Of a stretch of 64,000 bases of DNA, positions 35,194 through 47,700 are shown piece by piece. The stretch covers positions 22,480-86,479 of the forward strand of contig JAEUWP010000416.1 in assembly GCA_018524725.1 (NCBI GenBank), written 5' to 3'. Below the pieces are notes generated by a model, which was not told where the DNA came from, did not search any database, and saw only the letters and a program-made list of their open reading frames with translations. The number at the start of each line of letters is the position of its first letter. Position 1 is the stretch's first letter. Source of the stretch: Podaxis mareebaensis. Taxonomy: Eukaryota; Basidiomycota; Agaricomycetes; Agaricales; Agaricaceae. The position numbers and the translations under genes were made by a program.

Positions 35194-35401
35194 TTTTTTT
35201 TTGTACTGGTGGTGGAGGGGAATGTTAATGCTGGTAAGTTCGATGGCAATCTAAGAAGTCCTGTGGACTCGTCTATTCATATCTAGGTACTTCAAAGTAT
35301 GTCCGTACTACACTAAAAATCAATTAACGTGCCACATCTGGGGTGGGTCATCTGATGCACACATTGCTGAGAAGAATGAGTTTTCGAAGTCAGGAATGAA
35401 C

Positions 35402-36236
35402 TCACGGAAATCTTTGATTGGTGACGTCTTGAACAATTTTCAAGGCCGATTCCGCTGTTCCTTCGAATGACAACTGTCGCGCTCCTTTGTCGCTCAAATA
35501 TTTCCATGCCTTCGGCACTGGAAGCGTGGTTCCCGTAGCCTCCGCGGCACTGTTTGCGGTAGCATTCGTAATGAGAGAGACTTTAGCGCACAGCATCGCG
35601 CCCGATGCCTCGCAGAGGTTTTCCAAAGAGCTGAAGTAGCTCAAAACTGGCGCGAGCGGGATGTTGTAGCGACCACCAATTTCGGTAAAGTACAAAATAT
35701 GATCAACAAAGGGATAGTCTTGCCGGCTGCGACTGCAGAACCACAAGTTCAGTAACTTAGCGAAATCCCGAGGAACATTGATACCTTAGCCACTCCTTCA
35801 ACCCGTTGACAATAGCCACCTCCGTAACATTTACACCGTCAAATGGGGGTGGAACAACGAACACAGCTCGCCTCCCGAGGTAGGAAAGGGTGGTCTTGAA
35901 GATCTGTATTTGGTCGTCGGGATAATGAGGCAAGCCGCGCAGTCGAGTGTCATTTTGCGATTGGGTGGCCAGTTCGGCAAACTGGAAGAAGTGCGCATAG
36001 ATATAATGAACATCCCAGCCACAGGAAAATGCATTGAATACTACGAACCAAAGTGGCATGTGATTCAATAGGACCCATAAGTCTGGACAGAATTAGCGCT
36101 TCATAGCATGATATCTCATACAGAGAACGTACAAGAACACTATATCCTGGCGAGAAAGATCGGCCGAGGGGGAAGAAGCGAATGATTGGGAGGGTTGTGT
36201 GCGCGGAGCAGATGGGAAGCAGCAACAGTTGCCCAT
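35402..36236 (-). CDS. putative degenerate G-domain (pseudo-GTPase) protein B, 221 aa
   Basis: Paralogue of the 31589-32429 protein. Exons 36236-36133, 36082-36049, 35981-35785, 35732-35402; the three introns fall at the same positions and phases, and exon 2 is 34 nt in both. The N-terminus MGNCCCFPSAP has Gly2 and a Cys4-Cys6 cluster (acylation likely), but position 6 is Cys, less favourable for myristoylation than Ser. The beta1/P-loop region reads DIVFLLMGPIESHATL (31-46): nothing of GxxGxGK[ST] remains after Gly38-Pro39. The G3 position reads FVVPPPFDG (87-95). The rest follows protein A: TEVAIVNGLKEWL, VDHILYFTEIGGRYNIPL, ENLCEAS, KVSLITNAT, then FEGTAESALKIVQDV, with an extra Ala/Thr-rich loop. 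The stop at 35402 overlaps a possible GTGAGT donor, so a short further exon is possible. Shared loss of GTP-binding residues in both copies argues for selection on the altered form, not random decay. Confidence 0.72.
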
Positions 36237-36350
36237 AGTGGTATTGGCAGGCGAACACGTTAGTGGAATTAGTTGACGCGAAGGGGAGGTTTTCAAGGAT
36301 AAATCACTGGCGAGTGAAGTTTCGACAATAAGTATGCTCCAGGTAGAGGC

Positions 36351-36360
36351 CTTTTATATA
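36351..36360 (-). promoter_or_regulatory. TATA box of GTPase-like gene B
   Basis: Minus strand reads TATATAAAAG, about 115 bp upstream of the ATG at 36236. Confidence 0.5.
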
Positions 36361-36399
36361 GCAGAGGCAGTATCTGATCACCACGTTGCAAACCAGGAC

Positions 36400-38660
36400 C
36401 CTCCGAACGAATAGATAGTCTTGGCCTCCGCCTGAGGTTTCCACGGACAATCCAGCTTCTGTCAATCAATAGACGCCCCGCTATAAGCGCATATTAGTGT
36501 CAATCGATGGCACGAATCATTTCAGTGACGGTGGTGATCCTCGAATCGGAGAATCGGAAGAGAAGACGCAACCATCCACAATACGGGGTTTAGGGGCTAC
36601 AATCTAGGGCTAGAGAGCGGAGCAACTCTCATAACATCCAACTCCAGCAGTCGGTGAGGCTTAGGGTAAATTTGAACGTAGGTGCGCCAGCGCCTGAGTT
36701 CTGATTAATGAAGGACGATCCAGAATTGGTAGAATGACATGGAGCCTAGGATTGTATTGCAACTGAGTATCTGGTTGGAGTTGGGTTGGACAAACGTAGT
36801 AGCGGAATACTCAATTTCGGTCCTCACTTGGCCAGTGGGGGGAGGATAAGGATGATCCAATACTATGAGTGGAGTGGGGATGTGTCGGCTAGCTTGATTG
36901 GTCCATGGCACATGCTGAGCCAAGCGAGTAGGACGGATTATAACCCACTGAGAATCACCTTGAGGTTTAGGGTTAGAAGCAGGAGAGAAATAGGTGGTCT
37001 CACCGAGGAGCGGTTAATTGTTCTATGTTCTCCAGATTCCTCGAAGGGGAAAGATCACTGGTCAGGCTTCTGTAAAGTATTGATGGCCCCTACTACATAT
37101 AATCTGACGATTGCGGTGGTGCTCTAGGTGACCGACCTCGGAGAGGAGCATAAAAAGAACGAATACAATTAATCCGCACATATGTTTCTGTAAAAGAAGA
37201 CTGGCTGATGTTTGATTTTGAGATTCTATGATGAAGGCTCTATTATGTCGAAATTGGAAACGCGCTCGTTTTCGGGAGGCGTGTGAGGCATCAGTTGATA
37301 TCAGGGCAAGGGTTGCACAACTTTACGGTTCATGCGCAATCATCGAGTAATGTTTTGAGTATATGGAGGAACGCCACCCGAATAGAACAGTTCTGCCCTT
37401 CAGCCTCTTTACGCTTTGACCGGCTAGGCCAAATTTTCGAATTCCGATGATTGGCGCTAGACGATTTCCGTATGCCACACATACCAGCTTTGCGCGCTTG
37501 AGCCTGATTAGAGTTTGGGACAGCCGTGGCCCCCGCTCAGCTCAGGTGCGAAAGCCCACACTCTGACTCCCAAGAAGATACGTAGCTTGCTAATTACTTA
37601 GTGCCACTTAAAGTTTGAAGTTTGAAGCTTATGAAGTTTTAGAGTACTAAGTCGGTTGGAATCTTTATCACCTCCATATCTGCTGTCTACTCGTCGGAGG
37701 GGGCAGCTTCGCGATAACCCAAGTTTGCACTTCGATGTCACTCAAGTACGAGTGCAATCAGAGTCCTGACAGACAAGTCTTGAGCACCGCGCAGTCCGAG
37801 GCCTGCTGCTGCGAAAGATACACAAACTAGCAGTGTTGTAAGCTTTGTCAATCCGATCAAAACTGAAAGGTCGTGGCCAACTCAATAACCACAACCGAGT
37901 TTCGCGGATATTGGACTGCCTTGCTATGTTATTGGTGATCAAAGAAGCGCTCAAATGGGCGCTAAGCTCTATCAGGCGCCGAATTAGACGCGGGATGCGA
38001 TTGGCTCTATGCACGACTTGGGAGTGAGCATCTAACAATCCAAACACGAGACTAAGTCAAGTGCATCCGCCTTGCACGGCTGCGCCCATTTGACTTTCTG
38101 GTATTCCCGGTCTCTTTGGTCTCTGAGAGATATGACCTTGCACTGACATTCACTCCAACACCACCGGATGGAAACACGATTTGAATATATTGAAACGCAT
38201 ATGAAAACAAGAAAGCATTAGGTGGAGCTGTAAAGCGTATGTAAGTATGCGGCGCATTGTATGTATGTAGTAGATACACGCATAGAGAAAGAGTCATCGT
38301 ATGCAAGGCAAGAGTAAACGCTGAACGGCAGAACGCGGATATGTACATATACAACAAGAACAATCAACAGAGAACAAGAAAGGTGTCCGACAAAATAAAA
38401 AGTGGAAGACATGGCGCCAAGTAGGGAGTTCGGGGGAGGCGGGTCGACATTCGAACGTAATGCTTCGAAGCAGTGACCATTCCACCCTTGTAAAGGCTCG
38501 CCAGTCATAGCTCTATATCGCGAGAAAAAGCCTTGTGGCTTAACCCAGTACAGTGGAATTGTGGGACGCCAAGGATGCATAAACAATGAAGCAAAAATCA
38601 ACATCAACACCATCTGTATACATACCACCAAAATCAGAAACCAACTAAGTTCCCAGCATT
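36400..38660. other. intergenic
   Basis: No supported gene. The segment 38.1-38.66 kb is probably the 3' untranslated region of the Pns1-like gene. The plus frame 36786-37127 and the minus frame 37742-38047 lack motifs and splice signals. Confidence 0.4.
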
Positions 38661-38666
38661 AACATC

Positions 38667-41600
38667 CTAAAAGAATCCAGAACCAGGGAAAAACTGAGAC
38701 GATCCTTGCCCTCTCTCACTCCCACTCCCCACATCTCTCTTCAAACTATCACTGCTCCTGTGACCCTCCTTCGTCTTTCCCTTGGTCAACGACCCAGCCA
38801 TAAACTTCTTGTGCAGGCCAACCTCCTCGCCTTCATCCGACGACTCGTCGGCTTCCACCTCGTACTTCTGCTTCCGCTTGGTCGGATCGAAAATGTGACT
38901 CTTCATGTTCAACTCTGCGCTCGTTTTCCTCCTTACTTGTCTCTCTGCCTGCGGGTGTAGGGCGGGCTCTATCTCGAGTTGCAATGAAGGCGTGGGCGAG
39001 GGCGTTCGCGGAGGCGATTGCCGATATTGATGTGGCAGTTCAGAGGTCTCTTCAGCGAAGCTCTGTTGGAAGGGATCCAGGTCATCCGCATCCACTGCTA
39101 CTGGTAGAGGCGGGGGAGGTTGTGAAAGAGGCTGCAAGCGCTGTGCAGGTGCCCGGGCCTTTGTAGAAGGAGGGGTGATAGGTACGGAAGGAGAAGATTG
39201 GTTCGGAGATCGGGTCTGCCCGGGTTGTATGGAATGGTGTTGCGGTTGTTGGTGCTGCTGAGGAAGCTGGGTTGTTCTGCGAGGCGGCGATCGCGGTGAA
39301 AGCGGAACGATTTCTTCCGGTTGCTGTGAGAGGCCCTGCTGAGGACGGTTCTGACGCGTCCGGGAAGGAATCTGATTTCGGTTCTCATATTCGAACTGTC
39401 AAGTCGTTAGGATCACAGAAAGCATACATGAGTCTCGCGACGCACCAGGATAAATACTTCTTCTCGTTTCCGCTCACCAATGTCCTTGTCGATACAATAA
39501 CAAACATAGAGCGTGTCGGCTGTATCCTTCACCAATCCGACACAGAACAATCCAACAAGTGCGGTGACACCCCCTGCGAGCACCGAAGCACCTAACGCTT
39601 GATTTGAGGCACCAAGCGTATGTGCAACGAACAAATACGTCAGCAGCGCGAAAGGGAAAGACAGTGTCAAAGGTGCGACAGTCAGCAATGTGAGGGGTGC
39701 TGCATTGATACGATTAGTCAAATCTGTTTCGTAGGAGCAGCTCAACAGAAAAGATGAACACTCACGTTCAGAGCTGAACTTCTTCCTTCCCTGTTTGACC
39801 TTGGCCTCAACACTTGCGGTCAACGCTTTCGCCCTCCTTGCGCTGGGCATGAACGGATCTCCAGTCAGCCCCGCATATACCAGCGCATACTTGCTTAATG
39901 CAGTCGTCACGCCGTCTAGATAACCAACTGCCAACCGAATTCCATTCACGAGAAAGAATGCCCTTGGCGGGATGTACGCAGGTAGGCGTTCAAGGAAGAG
40001 CGTGAACAATGTGAGAAGGCGAATAATTGTGAGGATAAGAGCAGATAAGCAGACTGTGCCTAATGATGGACCTGTTGAACGGACGATAGCAGCGTGGATG
40101 GTATGTGTTGACATTGGAGGTAGTGGGAGGACGTCCGGGCTGTGACGAATTAGGGATGGTCCAGAATATAAATGACACGGATCACTCACTCAGCAAAGTA
40201 CCATGCTCCGATAACGCTTGCACAACTCATCCTGAGAATACCTCTCGCAACACCCCAGCTCCATAACCAAACCGCCACCGCCCCAAAGATCGCCCAGTTC
40301 GCCCAACCATAAACATGCCACTCCAGTTTCGTACTATCCTTCGAGGGTGTTCCGTATAGCAAAAGCCGGAAAACCAGTGTCAAGAAGGGAATGGATCCAA
40401 TTAGAGTAACAAGAAGGATCGCAGGAGATAAGGCAAGAAGGAAAGGATTAGCGATGAGAAGGTGCGTGGTAAGCGTGAGAGTAGATGAGGCGACGTGAAT
40501 GTCGCGGGGGAGATGGATAAGTCTTCGGGCAGTGAGGATTGACAATGCAAGCGGAATTAATGAAAAAAGACGAAGACTGATGAAATGATGATAGTCAGTA
40601 GGGAGATTAACCTTAGCATTGATGGGGAAAGGTAGGGAAAATTAAACAAATGCGGCGTTCACTCTATCATCGATCGAAGCGATGGGAGGCGAACGCCAAT
40701 AGGTGGAAGAGCAGCAAAGGACTAATGACTCACCCAACAGTTTCGCCCCATGTCGGGTCCCCTTCTTCAGCATCCCACATAAAACTCCCAACGAAAGCCC
40801 AGATGGCAGATATGAAGAGTGTTACAGGAATGAAAACTGAAGTTGCAATCATGACAGGTCGCACAAAAATGCGTAATAAGAAAATATGTGTGTAGGCCAC
40901 TAGAGCGCTCAAAATTGTCAGGATAGTCAACATTGGGACAGTATGCAATAGCGTCGTATATGGGAACGGCTTCGTCACTTTCGAGGGCTTTCGAGTGAGG
41001 AACAGCAGGAGGACAGAGAAGAGGATGCATAACGAGACACTCGCCAACCATAGCGCGGTCCAGATGGAATCATTATACTTCCGTCGATTTCGGGGCGTGT
41101 GCCGGGGATCTGGGAGGTTGAATACATCAAGGGGTCTTGCACGACCGTCTCTCGGAAGAAGGGACTCTGTCAAAGATAGGGAAGCGGGTTGTCTGCTGGC
41201 TGTTGAGGGGGGAGGGGGAGGGTGCTGTGCGCGGGCTTGAGGGCCAGCGGGAACATACACGTCTGGCGGTGGCCCAGAGTCAGACGAAGTTGAAGACCGC
41301 GAGGGCGAGGGTGAGTGAGATCGTCTGAACGGTGACGAGGCTAGATGCGCAAGCCATCCACCATGATGGGAACTAGACACAGATGACGCATCATCGGATC
41401 GGATGAGGGGAGTCCGTTGAGGGTTGATTCGTCTGGAGTCAAAGCCCCCCGCGGGCGTATGTTCGTCCTCATCTAGTCGAAGATACGGGTCGTCATCTTC
41501 TTCCTGACGACGCTGAGCAGTTCTGCTGACCTCGCTCTCTCCAATGTGTGGGTCGTCGTGGTCATCGAGATCTGTGTCGTGACCAGCACGAGACTCGTTG

Positions 41601-41707
41601 TCTGTGGTGAAAGAGAAGAACATGGGTTGGGAGGCGGAGAGTGTGGCATCGTCCTGGTTTCGCCTATTGAGGTATTGCGAAGCATACGCTGCGAACGACG
41701 TCGCCAT
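38667..41707 (-). CDS. PNS1: choline transporter-like protein (CTL/Pns1 family), 905 aa
   Basis: Polytopic membrane protein of the CTL/SLC44 family. The animal members move choline and related amines; the fungal role is less clear. Five exons: 41707-40734, 40576-40190, 40139-39766, 39699-39446, 39395-38667 (906 codons with stop). Residues 1-210 are cytosolic and disordered (acidic, Ser/Pro-rich, PPPPP runs). The membrane region runs from about 214 to 640: SIWTALWLASVSLCILFSVL, then helices around 258-305, FSLIPLALSIL, the WANWAIFGAVAVWLWSWGVA segment, and ALLTYLFVAHTL. The family hallmark ADTLYVCYCIDKDIGERKRE follows near 640-660. The final 240 residues are a second disordered, Gln/Pro-rich tail that most family members lack. 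The 158-nt first intron is the longest; donor choice at exon 2 (two overlapping GTGA sites) is slightly uncertain. Confidence 0.92.
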
Positions 41708-41719
41708 GAGCGTCGGTGC

Positions 41720-44700
41720 TGGTGTCGACAACGACGGAATATGTTTGCAGCCAACCCGTACTTCGTCCACTCTGCCTCTCCTCGGTCGCGTTACGGAGTC
41801 ACTTACGTCACTGTCACACACTCCTTCCTTGCTGCCTCACCCGAACTACAAACTTTCGTCGTCGTCTCTTGACATCCAGGCTGTGAATTCTACTGTTAAC
41901 CCTACCGCAACGGACGTTCTCCCTTTCGCCTCGTCACTCCCGCCTTGCTGTTTCTTCAGAATTGGGCAAACATCTTGCGACCGTCGCCTTAAGCAATACC
42001 TCTGACACTACAACCCCCCTCTCTCTCACAATCGGGGTTCGCTGCTCTCGTCCCTGCTATGCCAGTACTTTCTCCTGGCGATGTCATGACCTACTCTACT
42101 TTCGACCCCGTTATCACGTATCCATTGAAAAGCCTTCTATTTAAAGGCAACTTCTCTCACCGCTACCCGAGGGCCTTCGTTGCTGATCTTCAGTGCTCTC
42201 GAACGGCTAGTTCTTGCATCACCGCCCACCCGAATCGGCCGCTGATATTTGATGAGAACACGAAAAGTTACTAACAGGATCAAATCAACAATATGTTGGT
42301 CCCAATTTCCAGAGAACCGTGAATAGACGCCAAACCCCATGTTTCAGGTTCCACTCCAGTCTTCTATCCAAACTTAACATACCAATCAGTTCTTTTGTAC
42401 ACTCATTAGCTTCGAGACGATACACCTCCCACCGAGTGTTTCGTATCTCATACTCTTTCCCGTTCCAGACTGAAGCAAATAAAACACCTTGAGAAGAATA
42501 GTTACAGCGCTCTATCATCCCTCAAAGTTTCAGGCCGATTCTGTCATACCATAAATTTCCTCAGCTGTACGGACTTGCCACTCTCCTCGTAACCACCCTC
42601 AACATCACTCCATCAACCCATCACCAGCCATCACCTCGTGCTCTTCTCCCCACACCCACAAAAACATATCCGGGCAGTGCAATAAAATCATCGCTCTTGA
42701 TGTTATCACCACATCACTTCACGCCTCTTTGTTTTTATTGTCATACTGAAGATTGCACAAAGACAACCAGCTAAAACCATCATCCCCGCGCGCGGTCTTG
42801 GTTTTTTCATAGCCATTGCTACCTTCTCGCACTGGTTTCATTGATCTTGGTACCTACCATTGCTTCCTCCCATCAGCATCTCCCGAGGGTGCATCAGGGG
42901 ATAGGACCACTTTCTCAAAGCGTGACAAGATATTCGAACTGACTCGGAATGCACAGTGCATCTTCGTGAACTCGAGTCAGCTATGTTGAGTCATACGGAC
43001 ACTTGATCTCTTCGATTTCATGGGGTGGATGGCTACCACAGTCTTAACGAGAAAGTTCTCCAGCCTACAGCATACGTATTCACGCTTGCAAACCAGCTCA
43101 AGCGTGACCATCAGAAGGACCATTCCGCCCAGAAGCCGCGCACCCTCACAACCGCATCCAAGCATTGACTCACCGAAGCAGTCAAAGCCCAACCCTAGAA
43201 AGTCTCACCGACGCTTCGGTCCCCACATCCCATATCCTAACTTGGTTCCGACCGCAGCGAGCGCCTCAAAGAACATGAGATAGATTAGCCAAGCACGGCA
43301 ATAATCTAAATCAACCCCAAAAACCTTGCGATCTCACACTTGCCGCTTCCCGCTAGTGATGCTGCCGCAGCCACCACAGCAATACACACCATGCATCCAC
43401 CACGTTCACTCTCAACTTTTCCAGTATCAGGCAACTTTTCACCGATCGATTTTTTTATTCCACCACACATGACAAATGCACAGTATCAAGTGACTGGCCA
43501 CGCATTTTGAGGCATTTTCAACTGACAGCCTGAATGTATGTAACGTATGTAAGTAGTCCTGGTCATTTCATTTAAACAAGACAGAAATATAGACATATCG
43601 CGTAACATATAAAGAGTTCCCCAGAGGTATCATCTCACCTCACTTTTCCAAGTCGAGCTTCGCTGCTTCTAGCGCCTGGTTGCGTGACACTATGGGGATG
43701 GATCATCACCGTAGGGAAAACACGGGGTTACCAGCGCAAGCTACTGGCTCACTTCTGCTCTGTTTCTTTATTCAATTCTCGTTCGATCGCTTCGTGGAGT
43801 ATAGCGCTTTCTTTAATGACAAAAACCCTTGAAGCTCGGTGTTGATTCTGTTACGATGTTGCATTACGAGATACTGAATAATTTAAATCAAAACTGAAAA
43901 CGTAAAGCACAATAGTTTCAATTGGCGGACACCAAAGCTCGGGTGGAAAATGGGCACATGAGCAGATGTTGGAGCGTGCGACTGGTGCGGGGTTCGCGTG
44001 ACGACTGTCAAGTGTCGGATGGTTAGCCTTGCCTTGGCCAGGTACAATGTATATTGCCATCACTGTTGTCCTCGTCCTGGCATGAATCCGTCCCTCAACT
44101 TGAGAGATGAGCCAATGATTTAATACCAAGCAGTAACGGGGAGTGGACGTATGTCGAATAAAATCAAGAGCCTGGCCTCCACCGAAGTCTCGAATCACGC
44201 CCTCCAGTTCCTATCAAATCGTCGATCACTCGGAGAATGAACTATTAAATGCCCCCTGGCATCAGGCAGTGGCGGCAGCAAATGAACTTGAGAACTCTAA
44301 GTTCACCTAACACCTCCCCTCGTTCGACGACCTCGTTCTCCCACACATTATCCTTCTACAACGCTTCCGAGAACCCCGAACCTAGGTGTGGCGACGAAGC
44401 TGTGATTCCAAACTACGCCCGACCCACGTTCACCCAATCAACCATGATTACTCACCTCGTCATCTGTAACTCATGACCCACTTTCACAGCGCTAACTCTA
44501 ATGCTTTTCCCCTGGAGATCGCCACCCCCTGTTGATCGCGATGACATGCATAGAGATTAGGTCATAAAAGTCCAAGTCCACCCGCCTGCATGGTCAGGAC
44601 TCAATCAAGCCTTTTGAGGTCACGTACAACGCACTCCCAGCGGTGTACGAGAGGGTCCACATCAGAATCAAGGATAAAGCCGTAGGTTGTTGCCGTAGTG

Positions 44701-47700
44701 GTAATTGCCGTGTAATGAGCGCTCAAGTAGTGTTTAGAAGGGTCCGACGCGTACGTAGTCCATACGGCCACCGAAGTGGGAATGGTGCCTAGTCCAATCT
44801 GTTTTGCGATCAGTCGGGACCGTTCTAGTTCTGGAGTGAGTCTGACTTCTGGTTCGTGAGTTCAAATTTCGAGGCGGAATATTTTTTTGTCGCGTGAAAC
44901 ACGAAACAACTAGTCCCAGGAGGGCCGTTCATCTTCCCAGCCCAGGCACCTAGCACCGAAGCGGAACCTCCCTGATTGGGCGCACTGAGCGGAGACATAC
45001 AGCGAGACCAAAGCGCAGTTCAGGGAGATTAAAAATCTCTTGATCCTGGGCTGAATCGTCGTCAACGGTTGAGCCGGACTATCATCTGTATAACATACAA
45101 GCACTCAAACTTACCACCGATAACCTTCTTAGCTCAACCCCAAACGGCTGTGACGAAGCCTGAAGAACGTAACAGAGAGCTCATTGAACCACGCTTACAC
45201 CGCTGATTACGGCTCTCGGCCAAATACAGCTTCCCTCCATATCAAGTAAAAGGTGTGAAGGCGAAAGTTTGGCCTATCCCACGCGGAGAAAGCGCTCCAC
45301 CTGATCCTAAATCTTGAAATACAGATTAGTACTTGCAGTTCATTAATCGATGGGATATGAAAGACGGGAGGCGGACGGATGTAGGTGCTAAGAGGAGACT
45401 GGCAAGTCAAATGAAAGCCCGGGTTTTGGTAGGCCGATTATACGGGCATGCGGAACCCTATCGTCGCATTCCTCTCCATCTGTCCACTAGGTGTTGATAT
45501 CGATAACCTCGATAGACACCGTGAGCCTCTTGAGGCTGGGAACAGTTTATAGGCGTGAATGACATTACTTTGAGTCCCGCTCTTTCGCGCACCCAATACA
45601 CTGTCGGTTTTGGTCGAGTGCCGAGTTCGGATATCGTAGTCATATACCCAAGTAAGCGGAGCCATGCTATCATTCCGTTTTGTCAGGCATAACCGACTGT
45701 CCAAAAAAAGACCCACAGCACTTCACAATGACCAAGTGCCGAATATGGACCACTTCCTCCGTACGCACGAGATCGAAGAACAACTGGTGACCAACTGATG
45801 CTGAGACATACAGGCCATGTTTGCCACGAACCGAGCCACCGGTCATACGAAACATATCCTTTACAAGAGACACAGGCGCATCGAAGATGACGTTGGTGTA
45901 CTAGAGTTACGCCGGCCAATACTAGTGTCGTAAAATATCACAACACGCCGCCCCGCCGCAAATCAGACTCCTGTGTCCGAAATGGAAACGCGCCGCTAAA
46001 ACACGCCGCCGAGAGTTTCGCATCATCGCAAGCTAGGGTAATGCGGCAGGGATAGTAGAAAGGCAATTCAACAGACTATTCTTGGATGCGATGGAAGCTT
46101 GGCGTCGAGAGGACCCTTGGTCGATGGTGCGGACGATCAAACGCAAGTGTCTGTTGAGAAGTTGAAAAATTAGGTAGCTATAAAATCTGCCTACCATCAC
46201 TCAGGATTCTTGTTTGAAAACAACAGGAACACAGCGCCACCGTAAACGGAGCCCGATGTACCGCCGCGGGTAAATCTATCCGTGCCTATGAGGGCCAAAC
46301 CACGGTAAAAGCCAATTTCCCCTATTTGACACCTGCAGAGGTTGAATGACCGTATGAATGAAGATAGCGGAACCGCTACGCGTGGCCGTAGCCGGGTGCG
46401 TAACTCGCCCGCGCATTACGTCCCGGTGAAACGAGATGTTGGACAGTGTTTCCAGGGAGAGTTCAATATTTCAGCTGGAGACGCGAAACGAGGATCCTGA
46501 TAGGCGTTTGTGTCTTGAGCGCCCGTCATTCATTACTTCCTTTTGGTCAAGAAGCATTAGACATCGGGCGCGTTGCACAGGCGAGGGTCAGGCTGTCTGA
46601 CATGACTTGACTAAATCAGCCAGCAATGGATCGCATTAATCACGTCAGCGGTGCGGGAATTGTTCGCAGTCAAATCAACGCACGAGGGTCAACGAAGTTT
46701 CAGTCCGGTTTTTGCGTCTTGAACTGCGGATGGACTGCGGCACGGTGAAGTACTTCCTTCTAACAAGCACTCGCGTTGGCGACCACTAGTGTTGATGACT
46801 ATCGGTCCTCTCTGAGCAACGGTTATAAAAAGAAAGTAGTTGCTTGGACAACGAGCCCAGGCGCCAGCCTTTGACATAAAAACGAAGTAAACGATAAATC
46901 GACGGCTGGATAACGTGTTACGAATTTGTTGTGAGCCTTGTCAAGATGTTGTGATGGTCAGGGATTTGTCAGTCGGGCCAGCTCTGTCACGCAACGGGAT
47001 GTGACAGCCATCTCACGGGCCAGCTCGTGCTCGACTTTTTTGATAAACGGATCGCTGAAAGGCCCGGAGCGGAACGGATGGACGGCACAAAAACATATTT
47101 CGGAGCAAAAGTGCTGACGTCTTTGCTCGGGCACAGGGGTGATAATCTTGACCAACCACATCAACTCCACGTCCCAGCTTACTAAGACCCAGACTCTTCG
47201 TCTAGGTTCACGTTGCACTTTAGCAGGCCGCCCGTGTTCGCGGTTGAACGCTGAGTAACCACCCCCGCTGCGATTACATGATCATCATTCTATCGACCAC
47301 TAGCGTCCCACCCGCGAGCGAACGTTAGGACATACACTAATCTGGCTATGGAATGACAATGCAGCTGCACTGACTTCCTCTGACTGGTGACGCCATACCC
47401 TATATCACTTGATCTCCCCCCGGTCCTCTCGCACCGACCCTGCAACTGGAACTGCGAATCCGATACTGATAACGGAATAGGACCTCCAATGCTATCAAGG
47501 CACAAAAATACGATCCACGCTGGCATCCCAAGCACCCCCAGGCCGTCTGACTACCAATGACGAAGAAACCGCCCATGATGCGATTCGAGGTCAGGAGGTT
47601 AGCTGCTCCGCTTTTCCCCCTCGCCTAGTATGCTGCCAGCAGACTACCAAGGCTTCCATTTGCGAAGGGTGCCCCGAGCAAGGGGCCAACTCGAAGTGGT

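Noticed and set aside
31589..36236. Reading the GTPase-like pair simply as dead pseudogenes
   Set aside because: Both copies keep full open frames, canonical splice sites at the same positions, TATA boxes and conserved residues outside the nucleotide-binding motifs, which decay would not preserve.
38218..38631. 137-codon minus-strand hydrophobic frame
   Set aside because: It lies directly downstream of the Pns1-like stop on the same strand and is best explained as 3' untranslated sequence.
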